A DNA stretch of 6,070 bases. Source: an uncultured Oscillospiraceae bacterium (GTDB taxonomy: Bacteria > Bacillota > Clostridia > Oscillospirales > Oscillospiraceae). The stretch spans positions 1 through 6,070 of the forward strand of contig CAJLCG010000114.1 of the NCBI GenBank assembly GCA_905205085.1. The letters run 5' to 3'. This document shows positions 1 through 6,055 of this stretch, in pieces (position 1 is the first letter of the stretch; each line of letters begins with the position of its first letter). The notes under the pieces are model-generated. The model searched no databases and had not been told where the DNA came from. It worked only from the letters and a program-made list of their open reading frames with translations. The translations under genes were made by a program, and so were the position numbers.

Positions 1-25
1 GGGGGGCGGTTCTTGTTTCTTTGGT

Positions 26-1384
26 TTACTTGCGGCGGCGTCCGCTGTAACGGCCGCGGCGGCTGGCGCTCATGCCGGCGTAGCGGCGGCGCTTGCGGAA
101 TACAAAGATCCGCAGCAGCAGCGCGACAACGGCCACCACGACTACGATGATCAGCAGCTTCACCCACCAGTTGGCAAAAAACTTTTCGATGCGGTCCAGG
201 CGGTAGAGAAGCTCCGAGCGCTCTACCGAGCTGTCGGCCACCAGATCCAGGGTACCGTACACCTCACCCTGATAGGTAAGTACCATCGTACCCAGCACCT
301 TTCCCTGCTCAATCGGCGCCTCCACCGTGTCGCTGAAGAGGTTAATCTCCTTCTCCATCTCCTCCACATTCACATCCTTGGGCAGGGTGCGGGCAATGGA
401 GCCCGAGGGCCGCACCATCACCTGGTCGGTCTGGGTGGAGAGAGTGACATTTACCTTGGCCACCACCTCGCTGTCCTCCGAAATGACGGTGCGTTTGAAA
501 TTATCAAAGCCCCAGTTGAGCAGCTTGATGGTCTCATAGAACTGGCCCTGCTTTACCTCGCCGTTCTCCAGGGTGATCTCTCCCGATCCCATGATGACCG
601 AGATCAGGTAGGTGTCCCCCTGCTTGGCCGTCTCCACCAGGCACTTGCCCGCCTCGTCGGTGCTGCCCGTCTTGCCGCCGGTGCCCGGCCCGTAGAGGTA
701 GTCGGTATAGGTCCAGTTGGAGGTGAGAGCGTTGGAGTTGCGCACGATGCGCTGCTCGCTGAGGTTGGTGGCGGGGATGGTGTAGTTGGGGCTGGTGACG
801 ATCTCCTGGAAGAGCTCGTACTCCATGGCCGCCTTCATAAAGCGGGTAATGTCATAGGGCGTGGTGTAGTGATCCGGATCGTGGAAGCCGTGGGGGTTAG
901 CAAAGTGGGTGTTCTGGCATCCCAGCTCCTTGGCTTTGTCGTTCATCATGCCCACGAAGGTATCGATGTCTCCGCCCACCGCCTCGGCCAGGATCTGGGC
1001 GGCCTCGTTGGCGGAGGGAAGCAGCAGACAGTACAGCAACTGCTCCACCGTCAGCGTCTCTCCCGCCTTGATGTTGGCCGTGGAGCTGCCCTCGGGGATG
1101 GTGGCTGCCGTAGTGGAGGCCGTGATCTGGGTCTGGGCAGTGAGCTTGCCCTCGTCGATGGCCTCCAGGGTGAGCAGGGCGGTCATCACCTTGGTGATGC
1201 TGGCGGGATAGACCTTGTCGTAGCCACCCTTTTCATAGAGGACCTCGTCGTAGTTGGCGTCAATCAAAATAGCGTTTTTACAGGTGAGTCCCGGGTCCTC
1301 CAGCGCCATGGACTGGAAGGGCAGCAGCATGGTGGTGATTATGGAGACCACCAGCATCAGTGCAAAAAGGCGATATTTTTTCAT
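26..1384 (-). CDS. D-alanyl-D-alanine carboxypeptidase, DacF/PBP5-like, with C-terminal membrane anchor
   Basis: A 452-residue serine peptidase of the S11 family (low-molecular-weight penicillin-binding protein), which removes the terminal D-Ala from peptidoglycan stem peptides outside the membrane. The three active-site motifs are all present: SITK with nucleophile S62 and K65, SAN at 124-126, and KTG at 238-240. Residues 1-27 form a signal peptide with a likely cut after SMA. After the catalytic domain (about 33-290) comes a region fitting the PBP5 C-terminal beta domain (about 295-385). A strong transmembrane helix follows at about 406-429, then a 23-residue tail with 12 Arg/Lys. The start is chosen at 1384 because GGAGAA (1391-1396) lies 6 bases upstream and a signal peptide follows; an in-frame extension to 1828 would only run antisense through the next gene. 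It is transcribed divergently from the two-component cluster. The family is certain; whether it acts in vegetative growth or sporulation cannot be told. Confidence 0.95.
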   Translation of the reverse strand: MKKYRLFALMLVVSIITTMLLPFQSMALEDPGLTCKNAILIDANYDEVLYEKGGYDKVYPASITKVMTALLTLEAIDEGKLTAQTQITASTTAATIPEGSSTANIKAGETLTVEQLLYCLLLPSANEAAQILAEAVGGDIDTFVGMMNDKAKELGCQNTHFANPHGFHDPDHYTTPYDITRFMKAAMEYELFQEIVTSPNYTIPATNLSEQRIVRNSNALTSNWTYTDYLYGPGTGGKTGSTDEAGKCLVETAKQGDTYLISVIMGSGEITLENGEVKQGQFYETIKLLNWGFDNFKRTVISEDSEVVAKVNVTLSTQTDQVMVRPSGSIARTLPKDVNVEEMEKEINLFSDTVEAPIEQGKVLGTMVLTYQGEVYGTLDLVADSSVERSELLYRLDRIEKFFANWWVKLLIIVVVVAVVALLLRIFVFRKRRRYAGMSASRRGRYSGRRRK

Positions 1385-1403
1385 GGGAAATTCTCCGTAT
1401 GTA

Positions 1404-1412
1404 TGATATAAT
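1404..1412 (+). promoter_or_regulatory. Candidate extended -10 element for the rightward cluster
   Basis: TGATATAAT is a perfect extended -10 (TGnTATAAT) reading rightward. It would start transcription near 1419, giving a leader of about 100 bases before the small HhH gene. No good -35 hexamer lies 16-18 bases upstream (that stretch overlaps the start codon of the leftward gene), so it would depend on the TG extension. The same AT-rich patch also reads as -10-like on the other strand, so the direction is not certain. Confidence 0.4.
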
Positions 1413-1421
1413 ATAGGTTCA

Positions 1422-1452
1422 GAGGGTGCAGCGCCCCAGGCGCTCACGCCTC
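1422..1452. other. Strong imperfect inverted repeat (hairpin) in the divergent intergenic region
   Basis: Three stem blocks pair in order: GAGG with CCTC, GTG with CAC, and AGCGCC with GGCGCT, around a CCA loop. This gives 13 base pairs with only two single-base bulges (1429 and 1448). No T-run follows on either strand, so it does not look like an intrinsic terminator. It lies in the probable 5' leader of the leftward carboxypeptidase mRNA and, if the rightward -10 is real, also at the start of the rightward transcript. It could be an mRNA-stabilising leader structure, a processing site or a protein-binding operator. Confidence 0.6.
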
Positions 1453-1472
1453 TCTTGATGACAGATAAATTT

Positions 1473-1501
1473 ATTATAGCAAACCAAAGACAGCACCGCA
1501 A
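1473..1501 (-). promoter_or_regulatory. Candidate sigma-A-type promoter for the carboxypeptidase gene
   Basis: Reading leftward, a perfect TATAAT (1473-1478) carries the extended-10 TG (TGCTATAAT). A TTGCGG hexamer at 1496-1501 lies 17 bases upstream, matching the first three bases of the -35 consensus. Transcription would start near 1466, leaving a leader of about 80 bases that contains the 1422-1452 hairpin before the GGAGAA ribosome binding site. This is the best promoter match in the gap. Confidence 0.55.
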
Positions 1502-1519
1502 GCGGAAGGAGCGGAAAAA

Positions 1520-1921
1520 ATGGCGGGTATTTCCCGGTACGAGGCTGCGGCCCTTGGGCTGACCGCCGCCTTTGTTCTGTTTACCGCGGGCTGGTTTTTT
1601 GCCAGCCACACCCAGAGTGAGCCCTACACCGTCACGGTGCAGCAGGCGGCAGATTCTGCCTCCTCTTCCGCTGCCCAGCCCCAGGATACGTCGGCCAGCC
1701 AGCAGCCCGAGAGTCTGCTGGAGGGGGAGCGCATCCCCATCAACACCGCCGACGTCCATGACCTGGACCGCCTGCCCGGCATCGGTCCCACCAAGGCCCA
1801 GGCCATTGTGGACTACCGCACCGAGCACGGTCCCTTCCAGAGCACCGATCAGCTGCTGGAGGTGTCGGGCATTGGAGAGGCCACCCTGGAGGGGCTTTTG
1901 GACTATATCACCTTAGATTGA
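1520..1921 (+). CDS. Small membrane-anchored helix-hairpin-helix protein, ComEA-related
   Basis: A 133-residue protein with one N-terminal transmembrane helix (about 9-29), a Ser/Ala/Gln-rich linker (about 40-68), and a C-terminal ComEA-type domain (about 70-132). The domain opens with an INTAD motif (74-78) and carries two helix-hairpin-helix signatures, LPGIGPTKAQAI (85-96) and VSGIGEATLEGL (115-126). In ComEA this fold binds double-stranded DNA without sequence preference at the outer membrane face during competence uptake. Full ComEA proteins usually also have an SLBB domain between anchor and HhH; here there is only linker, so the protein is short. No ComEC or other competence gene is in the window, so a role in DNA uptake is inferred only from the family. 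AAGGAG at 1506-1511, 8 bases before ATG, supports the start. It ends 18 bases before the response regulator, which suggests co-transcription. Confidence 0.88.
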   Translation: MAGISRYEAAALGLTAAFVLFTAGWFFASHTQSEPYTVTVQQAADSASSSAAQPQDTSASQQPESLLEGERIPINTADVHDLDRLPGIGPTKAQAIVDYRTEHGPFQSTDQLLEVSGIGEATLEGLLDYITLD

Positions 1922-1939
1922 CGAGGGAGTTTCATACCT

Positions 1940-2641
1940 ATGGCAAAAATTTTAGTGGTGGACGACGAGCGCGTCCTGGTGAAGGGAATCACCTTCAACT
2001 TAAAAAATGAGGGCTACCAGGTGGAGGCCGGATACGACGGCGAGGAGGCGGTGGAGCTGGCCCGGGAGGGCAAGTTTGACCTGATCATCCTGGACCTGAT
2101 GATGCCCAAGATCGACGGACTCCAGGCCTGCATGCGCATCCGGGAGTTCTCCAACGTGCCCATCATCATGCTCACCGCCCGCAGCGAGGATACCGACAAA
2201 ATCATCGGCTTTGAGTGCGGCGCCGACGACTATATCACAAAGCCCTTCAACATCCTGGAGCTGAAGGCCCGGGTGCGGGCCCTGCTGCGCCGCTCCGGGG
2301 CGGCGGTCCAGCGTCAGGCGGCCGGTCAGCTCACCGTGGGCCACATCCGTCTGGACCCCAACGAGCGCTCCGCCTGGAAGGACGGGGTAAGCGTGGACCT
2401 GACCGCCAAGGAGTTTGACCTGATGGAGCTGCTCATGCGCAACCCCGGCCGGGTGTACAGCCGTGAGAACCTGCTCAATGTGGTGTGGGGCTACGAGTAC
2501 ATCGGGGACTACCGCACGGTGGACGTCCACGTGCGGCGGCTGCGGGAAAAGCTGGAGCTGGACCCGGCCAATCCGGAGTATATCCGCACCAAATGGGGGG
2601 TGGGCTACTATCTCAGCAGCCACCCCGAGAAAAAGAAATGA
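1940..2641 (+). CDS. OmpR/PhoB-family response regulator
   Basis: A 233-residue, full-length transcription factor. The receiver domain (about 3-118) has the acidic pair D8/D9, phosphoacceptor D52 (in LDLMMP), T79, the switch aromatic Y98 and K101 (in YITKPF), so phosphorylation chemistry is intact. The C-terminal winged-helix DNA-binding domain (about 130-228) contains the typical recognition-helix stretch (RTVDVHVRRLREKLE, 192-206) and the wing hairpin RTKWGVGYYL (216-225). It should be phosphorylated by the kinase encoded 24 bases downstream and bind DNA as a head-to-tail dimer. The sequence resembles WalR/PhoP/ResD-type Firmicute regulators, but the exact subgroup cannot be fixed from motifs. 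GAGGGAG at 1923-1929 lies 10 bases before ATG. Targets are unknown; the flanking carboxypeptidase gene is one candidate. Confidence 0.96.
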   Translation: MAKILVVDDERVLVKGITFNLKNEGYQVEAGYDGEEAVELAREGKFDLIILDLMMPKIDGLQACMRIREFSNVPIIMLTARSEDTDKIIGFECGADDYITKPFNILELKARVRALLRRSGAAVQRQAAGQLTVGHIRLDPNERSAWKDGVSVDLTAKEFDLMELLMRNPGRVYSRENLLNVVWGYEYIGDYRTVDVHVRRLREKLELDPANPEYIRTKWGVGYYLSSHPEKKK

Positions 2642-2649
2642 TTCCAGGA

Positions 2650-2656
2650 AAGGAGG
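2650..2656 (+). promoter_or_regulatory. Ribosome binding site that fixes the TTG start of the kinase
   Basis: AAGGAGG, near-perfect, sits 9 bases before TTG at 2666. The next in-frame ATG (residue 25 of the kinase) lies inside the first membrane helix and has no such site, so the TTG start is preferred. Confidence 0.8.
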
Positions 2657-2665
2657 GGCAGCCCC

Positions 2666-4168
2666 TTGGATAGCCGAACCCCGGGCAGGTCTCAGCAGAA
2701 GATCCCCTTCTTCTCCCGGCTGCAGGTCAAGTACGCCATGAGCTACCTGGCCATTCTGGCGGTGGTGCTGGTGCTGCTCAACACCTATCCCCTCATCGCC
2801 TCCCAGAACCTGCTCTTCTCCTCCAAGCGGGACTCGCTGAAAAGCCAGGCGGCGGTGATGGCCTCCGCCCTGATGGAGCTGGAGTCCCTCAACGCCGACC
2901 AGGTGGCCCGGGTCATGAACATGCTGGACAGCACCGGTCTGAGCCGGGTGCTGGTCACCGACCCCTCCGGCCTCATCCTCTACGACAGCCAGGCCCAGTC
3001 CGACTCCGAGGAGGACAGCGAGGAAAATCCGCCCGATACACAGCCCGAACAGGAATACCGCTATGCTCTGTTTCAGGAGGTAGTCCTGGCCCTGGAGGGA
3101 AACGACGTGGTCTACTCCCAATATGAGGACGGCCGCTTTCTTTCCACCGCCGCCACCCCCATTGTCTACCGGGGCATGACCATCGGCGCCATCTACCTCA
3201 CCGAGGAGGACACCACCCAGGGCGCCCTGCTGATGAATTTGCAGCAGAATCTGCGCTCCATTTCCCTGGTGCTGGTGGCCATCGCCCTGACCATCAGCTT
3301 CCTGTTTTCCAAAGTCCTCACCTCCCGCATCGGGGCCCTGCTGGGTGCCATCCGCATCGTGGGTGAGGGGGAGTACGGCCACCGTCTCCAGCCCTCGGGC
3401 AAGGACGAGCTGGCCCATCTGGCCGAGGAGTTCAACCAACTCACCGACCGTCTCCAGACCACCGAGGAGGTACGCCGCCGCTTTGTCTCCGACGCCTCCC
3501 ATGAGCTGAAGACCCCCCTGGCCTCCATCCGTCTGCTGGCCGACTCCATCCTGCAAAATCAGGAGATGGACCAGGAGACAGTGCGGGACTTTGTGGGCGA
3601 CATTGGAGACGAGGCCGAGCGCCTCACCCGCATCACCGAGCACCTGCTGGCCCTCACCCGGCTGGACAGCCTGCCGGTGGGCGAGACACAGATCGTCGAC
3701 ATGGCTCAGGTGACCCAGCGGGCCATCAACATGCTCACCCCGGTGGCCGAGGCCGCCGATGTGACGGTGGAGGCCACCTGGAAGCCCGGGTGTACCCTGC
3801 GGTGCACCGAGGACGACCTGTACCAGATCTGCTTCAACCTCATTGAAAATGCCATCAAATATAACTTCCCCGGCGGCCGTGTGTTTGTCACCGTGCGCCG
3901 GGACGGGGACCAGGTACTGCTGGAGGTGGCCGACACCGGCGTGGGCATCCCGGAGGACGAGCTGCCCAAGGTGTTCAACCGCTTCTACCGGGTGGACAAG
4001 GCCCGCTCCCGGGCCGCCGGCGGCACCGGTCTGGGGCTTTCCATCGTGCGGGACACGGTGCGCCGCCACGGCGGCTGGGTCACTGCCCAGCGCCGCCAGA
4101 GCGAGGGCAGCGTGTTCACCGTGGGCTTCCCCTGCGAAACCCCCGAGGTGGGAGGTGACCTGTCATGA
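2666..4168 (+). CDS. Transmembrane sensor histidine kinase (Cache-like sensor, HAMP, HisKA, HATPase)
   Basis: A 500-residue sensor kinase that starts at TTG. The order is: cytoplasmic N-terminus, TM1 (about 24-45), extracytoplasmic sensor (about 47-197), TM2 (about 198-215), HAMP (about 216-268), HisKA and HATPase. The sensor has Cache/PDC-like strands (VTDPSGLILYDS, 97-108; TPIVYRGMTIGAIYL, about 164-178) and a very acidic loop at 112-130. The phosphorylated histidine is H279 in SHELKTPLAS. The ATP-binding domain has the N box NLIEN (391-395), G1 DTGVGIP (423-429), F box FNRFYR and G2 GGTGLGLS (452-459), so kinase activity should be intact. Unlike WalK and PhoR of Bacillus it has no PAS domain between HAMP and HisKA. 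It lies 24 bases after the regulator, its evident partner, and its TGA overlaps the next ATG. The signal sensed is unknown. Confidence 0.95.
   Translation: MDSRTPGRSQQKIPFFSRLQVKYAMSYLAILAVVLVLLNTYPLIASQNLLFSSKRDSLKSQAAVMASALMELESLNADQVARVMNMLDSTGLSRVLVTDPSGLILYDSQAQSDSEEDSEENPPDTQPEQEYRYALFQEVVLALEGNDVVYSQYEDGRFLSTAATPIVYRGMTIGAIYLTEEDTTQGALLMNLQQNLRSISLVLVAIALTISFLFSKVLTSRIGALLGAIRIVGEGEYGHRLQPSGKDELAHLAEEFNQLTDRLQTTEEVRRRFVSDASHELKTPLASIRLLADSILQNQEMDQETVRDFVGDIGDEAERLTRITEHLLALTRLDSLPVGETQIVDMAQVTQRAINMLTPVAEAADVTVEATWKPGCTLRCTEDDLYQICFNLIENAIKYNFPGGRVFVTVRRDGDQVLLEVADTGVGIPEDELPKVFNRFYRVDKARSRAAGGTGLGLSIVRDTVRRHGGWVTAQRRQSEGSVFTVGFPCETPEVGGDLS
4151..4158 (+). promoter_or_regulatory. Consensus Shine-Dalgarno inside the kinase 3' end
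   Basis: GGAGGTGA matches the anti-Shine-Dalgarno core without a mismatch and lies 6 bases before the lipoprotein ATG, within the last codons of the kinase. Together with the ATGA stop/start overlap it indicates translational coupling at high initiation strength. Confidence 0.8.
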
Positions 4169-4656
4169 GGCGTGCCTGTGCCCTGCTTCTGGTCCTGCTG
4201 CTCGCCCTGACCGCCTGCAAGACCAGCTTTAAAAATGGAGGCTATCAGCTCTATTTCCGGGTGGACCCGGAATCCGCCACCCACGGGGCGGCTATCTCCA
4301 GCCAGGCCTACCCCGGCAAGGAGGAGCCCGGTGTGGAGGAGCTCTTCTCCGCCCTGATGAACGGCCCCACCCAAAAGGGTCTCGTTTCTCCCTTCCCCCA
4401 GGGTGTGACTCTGGTCAGCTGGGAGCTGTCCGACGGTCTGCTGACCCTGAACCTCTCGGAGCAGTACGGCGGCCTGGCCGACGTATCCCTTACCCTGGCC
4501 GACTACTGTCTGGTGCTTACCATGAGCCAGCTGGCCGGGGTGGAGTCGGTACAGATCCAGTCTGACGGCCACACTTACCACTCCCGCAGCCACCAGTCCA
4601 TGACCGCCCAGGAGGCGATCCTGGACCCCACCCTGCTCCCGGAGCAGGCCTCTTGA
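4165..4656 (+). CDS. GerMN-domain lipoprotein
   Basis: A 163-residue secreted lipoprotein. The signal sequence MRRACALLLVLLLALTAC ends in a lipobox LTAC, so C18 should be lipidated and the mature protein held on the outer face of the membrane. Residues about 45-140 match the GerMN (sporulation/germination) domain: the ELFSALMNGPTQKGL block (59-73), PQGVTLVSWEL (78-88), DGLLTLNLS (90-98), and the closing TMSQLAGVESVQIQSDG (119-135). GerMN occurs in GerM of spore-formers and in LpqB of actinobacteria; it is thought to be an interaction module and no enzyme activity is expected. The gene starts in a 4-base ATGA overlap with the kinase, so it is made together with it, and it probably acts beside the kinase sensor domain as accessory or modulator (inference). 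A general spore-related role is the alternative. Confidence 0.88.
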   Translation: MRRACALLLVLLLALTACKTSFKNGGYQLYFRVDPESATHGAAISSQAYPGKEEPGVEELFSALMNGPTQKGLVSPFPQGVTLVSWELSDGLLTLNLSEQYGGLADVSLTLADYCLVLTMSQLAGVESVQIQSDGHTYHSRSHQSMTAQEAILDPTLLPEQAS

Positions 4657-4681
4657 CAAACGGAGAAAATCCCGTTACCCT
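4653..4681 (+). promoter_or_regulatory. Candidate promoter for the sulfhydrylase gene
   Basis: A perfect TTGACA (4653-4658) is followed after 17 bases by TACCCT (4676-4681), which matches -10 at only three positions. The -35 contains the TGA stop of the lipoprotein gene. A second AT-rich patch (TATACAT, 4682-4688) is too far from this -35 for a normal spacer. Moderate support only. Confidence 0.4.
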
Positions 4682-4710
4682 TATACATCATCCATTCAAT
4701 GTGATAAAGC

Positions 4711-4724
4711 GCCCGACACCGGGC
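4711..4724 (+). other. Small hairpin in the sulfhydrylase leader
   Basis: GCCCG and CGGGC form a perfect 5-base-pair stem with an ACAC loop, 15 bases before the AAGGAG ribosome binding site of the next gene. No T-run follows, so it is not a convincing terminator of the upstream cluster. The leader is too short, and lacks the conserved elements, for a SAM riboswitch or T-box. Confidence 0.3.
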
Positions 4725-4750
4725 CGGAACAACAGAAAGAAGGAGTTTCC

Positions 4751-6034
4751 ATGAGCAACTATCAGATCGCCACCGACTGCCTCCACGCCGGCTATCGTCC
4801 CGGCAACGGGGAGCCCCGCAACTTCCCCATCGTTCAGTCCACCACCTTCCGCTATGAGACCAGCGAGGAGATGGGCAAGCTGTTCGACCTGGAGGCCAGC
4901 GGCTACTTCTACACCCGTCTGCAAAACCCCACCAACGACACCGTGGCGGCCAAGATCGCCGCTCTGGAGGGCGGCAGCGCCGCCATGCTCCTCTCCTCCG
5001 GCCAGGCGGCCAACTTCTACGCCATCTTCAACATCGCCGGCTGCGGCGACCACGTGATCTCCTCCACCTCCATCTACGGCGGCACCTTTAACCTGTTTGC
5101 CGTCACCATGAAGCGCATGGGCATCGAGTTCACCTTCGTGGACCCCGAGTGCTCCGAGGAAGAGCTCAACGCCGCCTTCCGTCCCAACACCAAGGCGGTC
5201 TTCGGCGAGACCATCGCCAACCCCGCCCTCACCATTCTGGACATTGAGAAGTTCGCCAAGGCCGCCCACGCCCACGGCGTGCCCCTCATCATGGACAACA
5301 CCTTTGCCACTCCTGTGAACTGCCGTCCCTTCGAGTGGGGCTGCGACATCGTCACCCACTCCACCACCAAGTATATGGACGGCCACGCTCTCACCGTGGG
5401 CGGCGCCATCGTGGACAGCGGTAAGTTTGACTGGAACGCCCACGCCGACAAGTTCCCCGGCCTCACCACCCCCGACGAGAGCTACCACGGCGTCACCTAC
5501 ACCGAGCGCTTCGGCCTGGAGGGCGCCTTCATCACCAAGGCCACCGTGCAGCTCATGCGTGACCTGGGCTCCATCCCCTCCCCCAACAACTGCTTCCTGC
5601 TGAACATCGGTCTGGAGACCCTGCCCCTGCGGATGAAGAAGCACTGTGAGAACGCTCAGGCCGTGGCCGAGTACCTCCAGGGCCACGAGAAGATCGCTTG
5701 GGTGCAGTACGCCGGTCTGCCTGGAGACAAGTACCACGAGCGCGCTCAGAAGTATCTGCCCAACGGCACCTGCGGCGTGGTCATCTTCGGCGTGAAGGGC
5801 GGCCGTGCCGCGGCGGAGAAGTTCATGGCCGGACTGAAGCTGGCCTCCATCGCCACCCATGTGGCCGACGCCAAGACCTGTGTGCTCCACCCCGCCTCCT
5901 CCACCCACCGGCAGATGACCGACGAGGAGCTGGCCGCCGCCGGTGTCTCCCCCGACCTGGTGCGCTTCTCCGTGGGCATCGAGGATGCAAAAGACCTGAT
6001 CGCCGACCTGGAGCAGGCCCTGGCCAACGTATAA
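4751..6034 (+). CDS. metY: O-acetylhomoserine sulfhydrylase (aminocarboxypropyltransferase), PLP-dependent
   Basis: A 427-residue cytoplasmic enzyme of the Cys/Met-metabolism PLP family. It makes homocysteine (or methionine, with methanethiol) from O-acetylhomoserine and sulfide. Visible active-site features are YTRLQNPT (54-61, with Y54 and R56 contacting the PLP phosphate of the neighbouring subunit), SSGQAA (82-87), MDNTFAT with D182 binding the pyridine nitrogen, STTKYMDGH with the PLP-Schiff-base K207, and RFSVGIED with R405 binding the substrate carboxylate. Length about 427 and an insert after K207 fit MetY rather than the shorter (about 380-400 residue) MetB, MetC or methionine gamma-lyase enzymes. 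AAGGAG (4740-4745) is 5 bases before ATG. The 94-base gap and own promoter candidate suggest it is transcribed apart from the two-component cluster. Codon choice is very biased (all Asn AAC; Lys AAG except one), suggesting high expression. Closely related gamma-synthases are the main alternative. Confidence 0.93.
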   Translation: MSNYQIATDCLHAGYRPGNGEPRNFPIVQSTTFRYETSEEMGKLFDLEASGYFYTRLQNPTNDTVAAKIAALEGGSAAMLLSSGQAANFYAIFNIAGCGDHVISSTSIYGGTFNLFAVTMKRMGIEFTFVDPECSEEELNAAFRPNTKAVFGETIANPALTILDIEKFAKAAHAHGVPLIMDNTFATPVNCRPFEWGCDIVTHSTTKYMDGHALTVGGAIVDSGKFDWNAHADKFPGLTTPDESYHGVTYTERFGLEGAFITKATVQLMRDLGSIPSPNNCFLLNIGLETLPLRMKKHCENAQAVAEYLQGHEKIAWVQYAGLPGDKYHERAQKYLPNGTCGVVIFGVKGGRAAAEKFMAGLKLASIATHVADAKTCVLHPASSTHRQMTDEELAAAGVSPDLVRFSVGIEDAKDLIADLEQALANV

Positions 6035-6055
6035 ACCACCCACAAACTGGGCCCG

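Noticed and set aside
1..25. Possible terminator after the carboxypeptidase stop
   Set aside because: Only 25 bases are available. On the leftward strand they end in a C-run that could begin a hairpin, but no pairing arm is inside the window.
869..1411. 180-codon rightward frame inside the carboxypeptidase gene
   Set aside because: Low-complexity Gly/Val/His product antisense to the catalytic domain, with no ribosome binding site or motif.
1422..1452. The intergenic hairpin as an intrinsic terminator
   Set aside because: The stem is strong but no T-run follows on either strand, and on the leftward strand it lies upstream of the carboxypeptidase gene.
1455..1480. Rightward promoter TTGATG with TATTAT or TATAGC
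   Set aside because: The spacers would be 11 or 14 bases, too short for a normal sigma-A promoter. The same AT-rich patch reads far better as the leftward TGCTATAAT.
1385..1828. N-terminal extension of the carboxypeptidase by 148 codons
   Set aside because: The extension covers the divergent promoter region and is antisense to the HhH gene. The signal peptide and ribosome binding site place the start at 1384.
2000..4069. 689-codon open frame antisense to the regulator and kinase
   Set aside because: It spans two well-defined sense genes and their gap, has a Gly/His/Gln-rich composition and no recognisable domain. It is a GC-bias artefact.
4688..6043. 451-codon open frame antisense to the sulfhydrylase gene
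   Set aside because: It exists because the sense gene almost always ends codons in C or G, which removes antisense stops. The translated product is Gly/Val/His-rich with no fold or motif, whereas the sense strand gives a complete enzyme.
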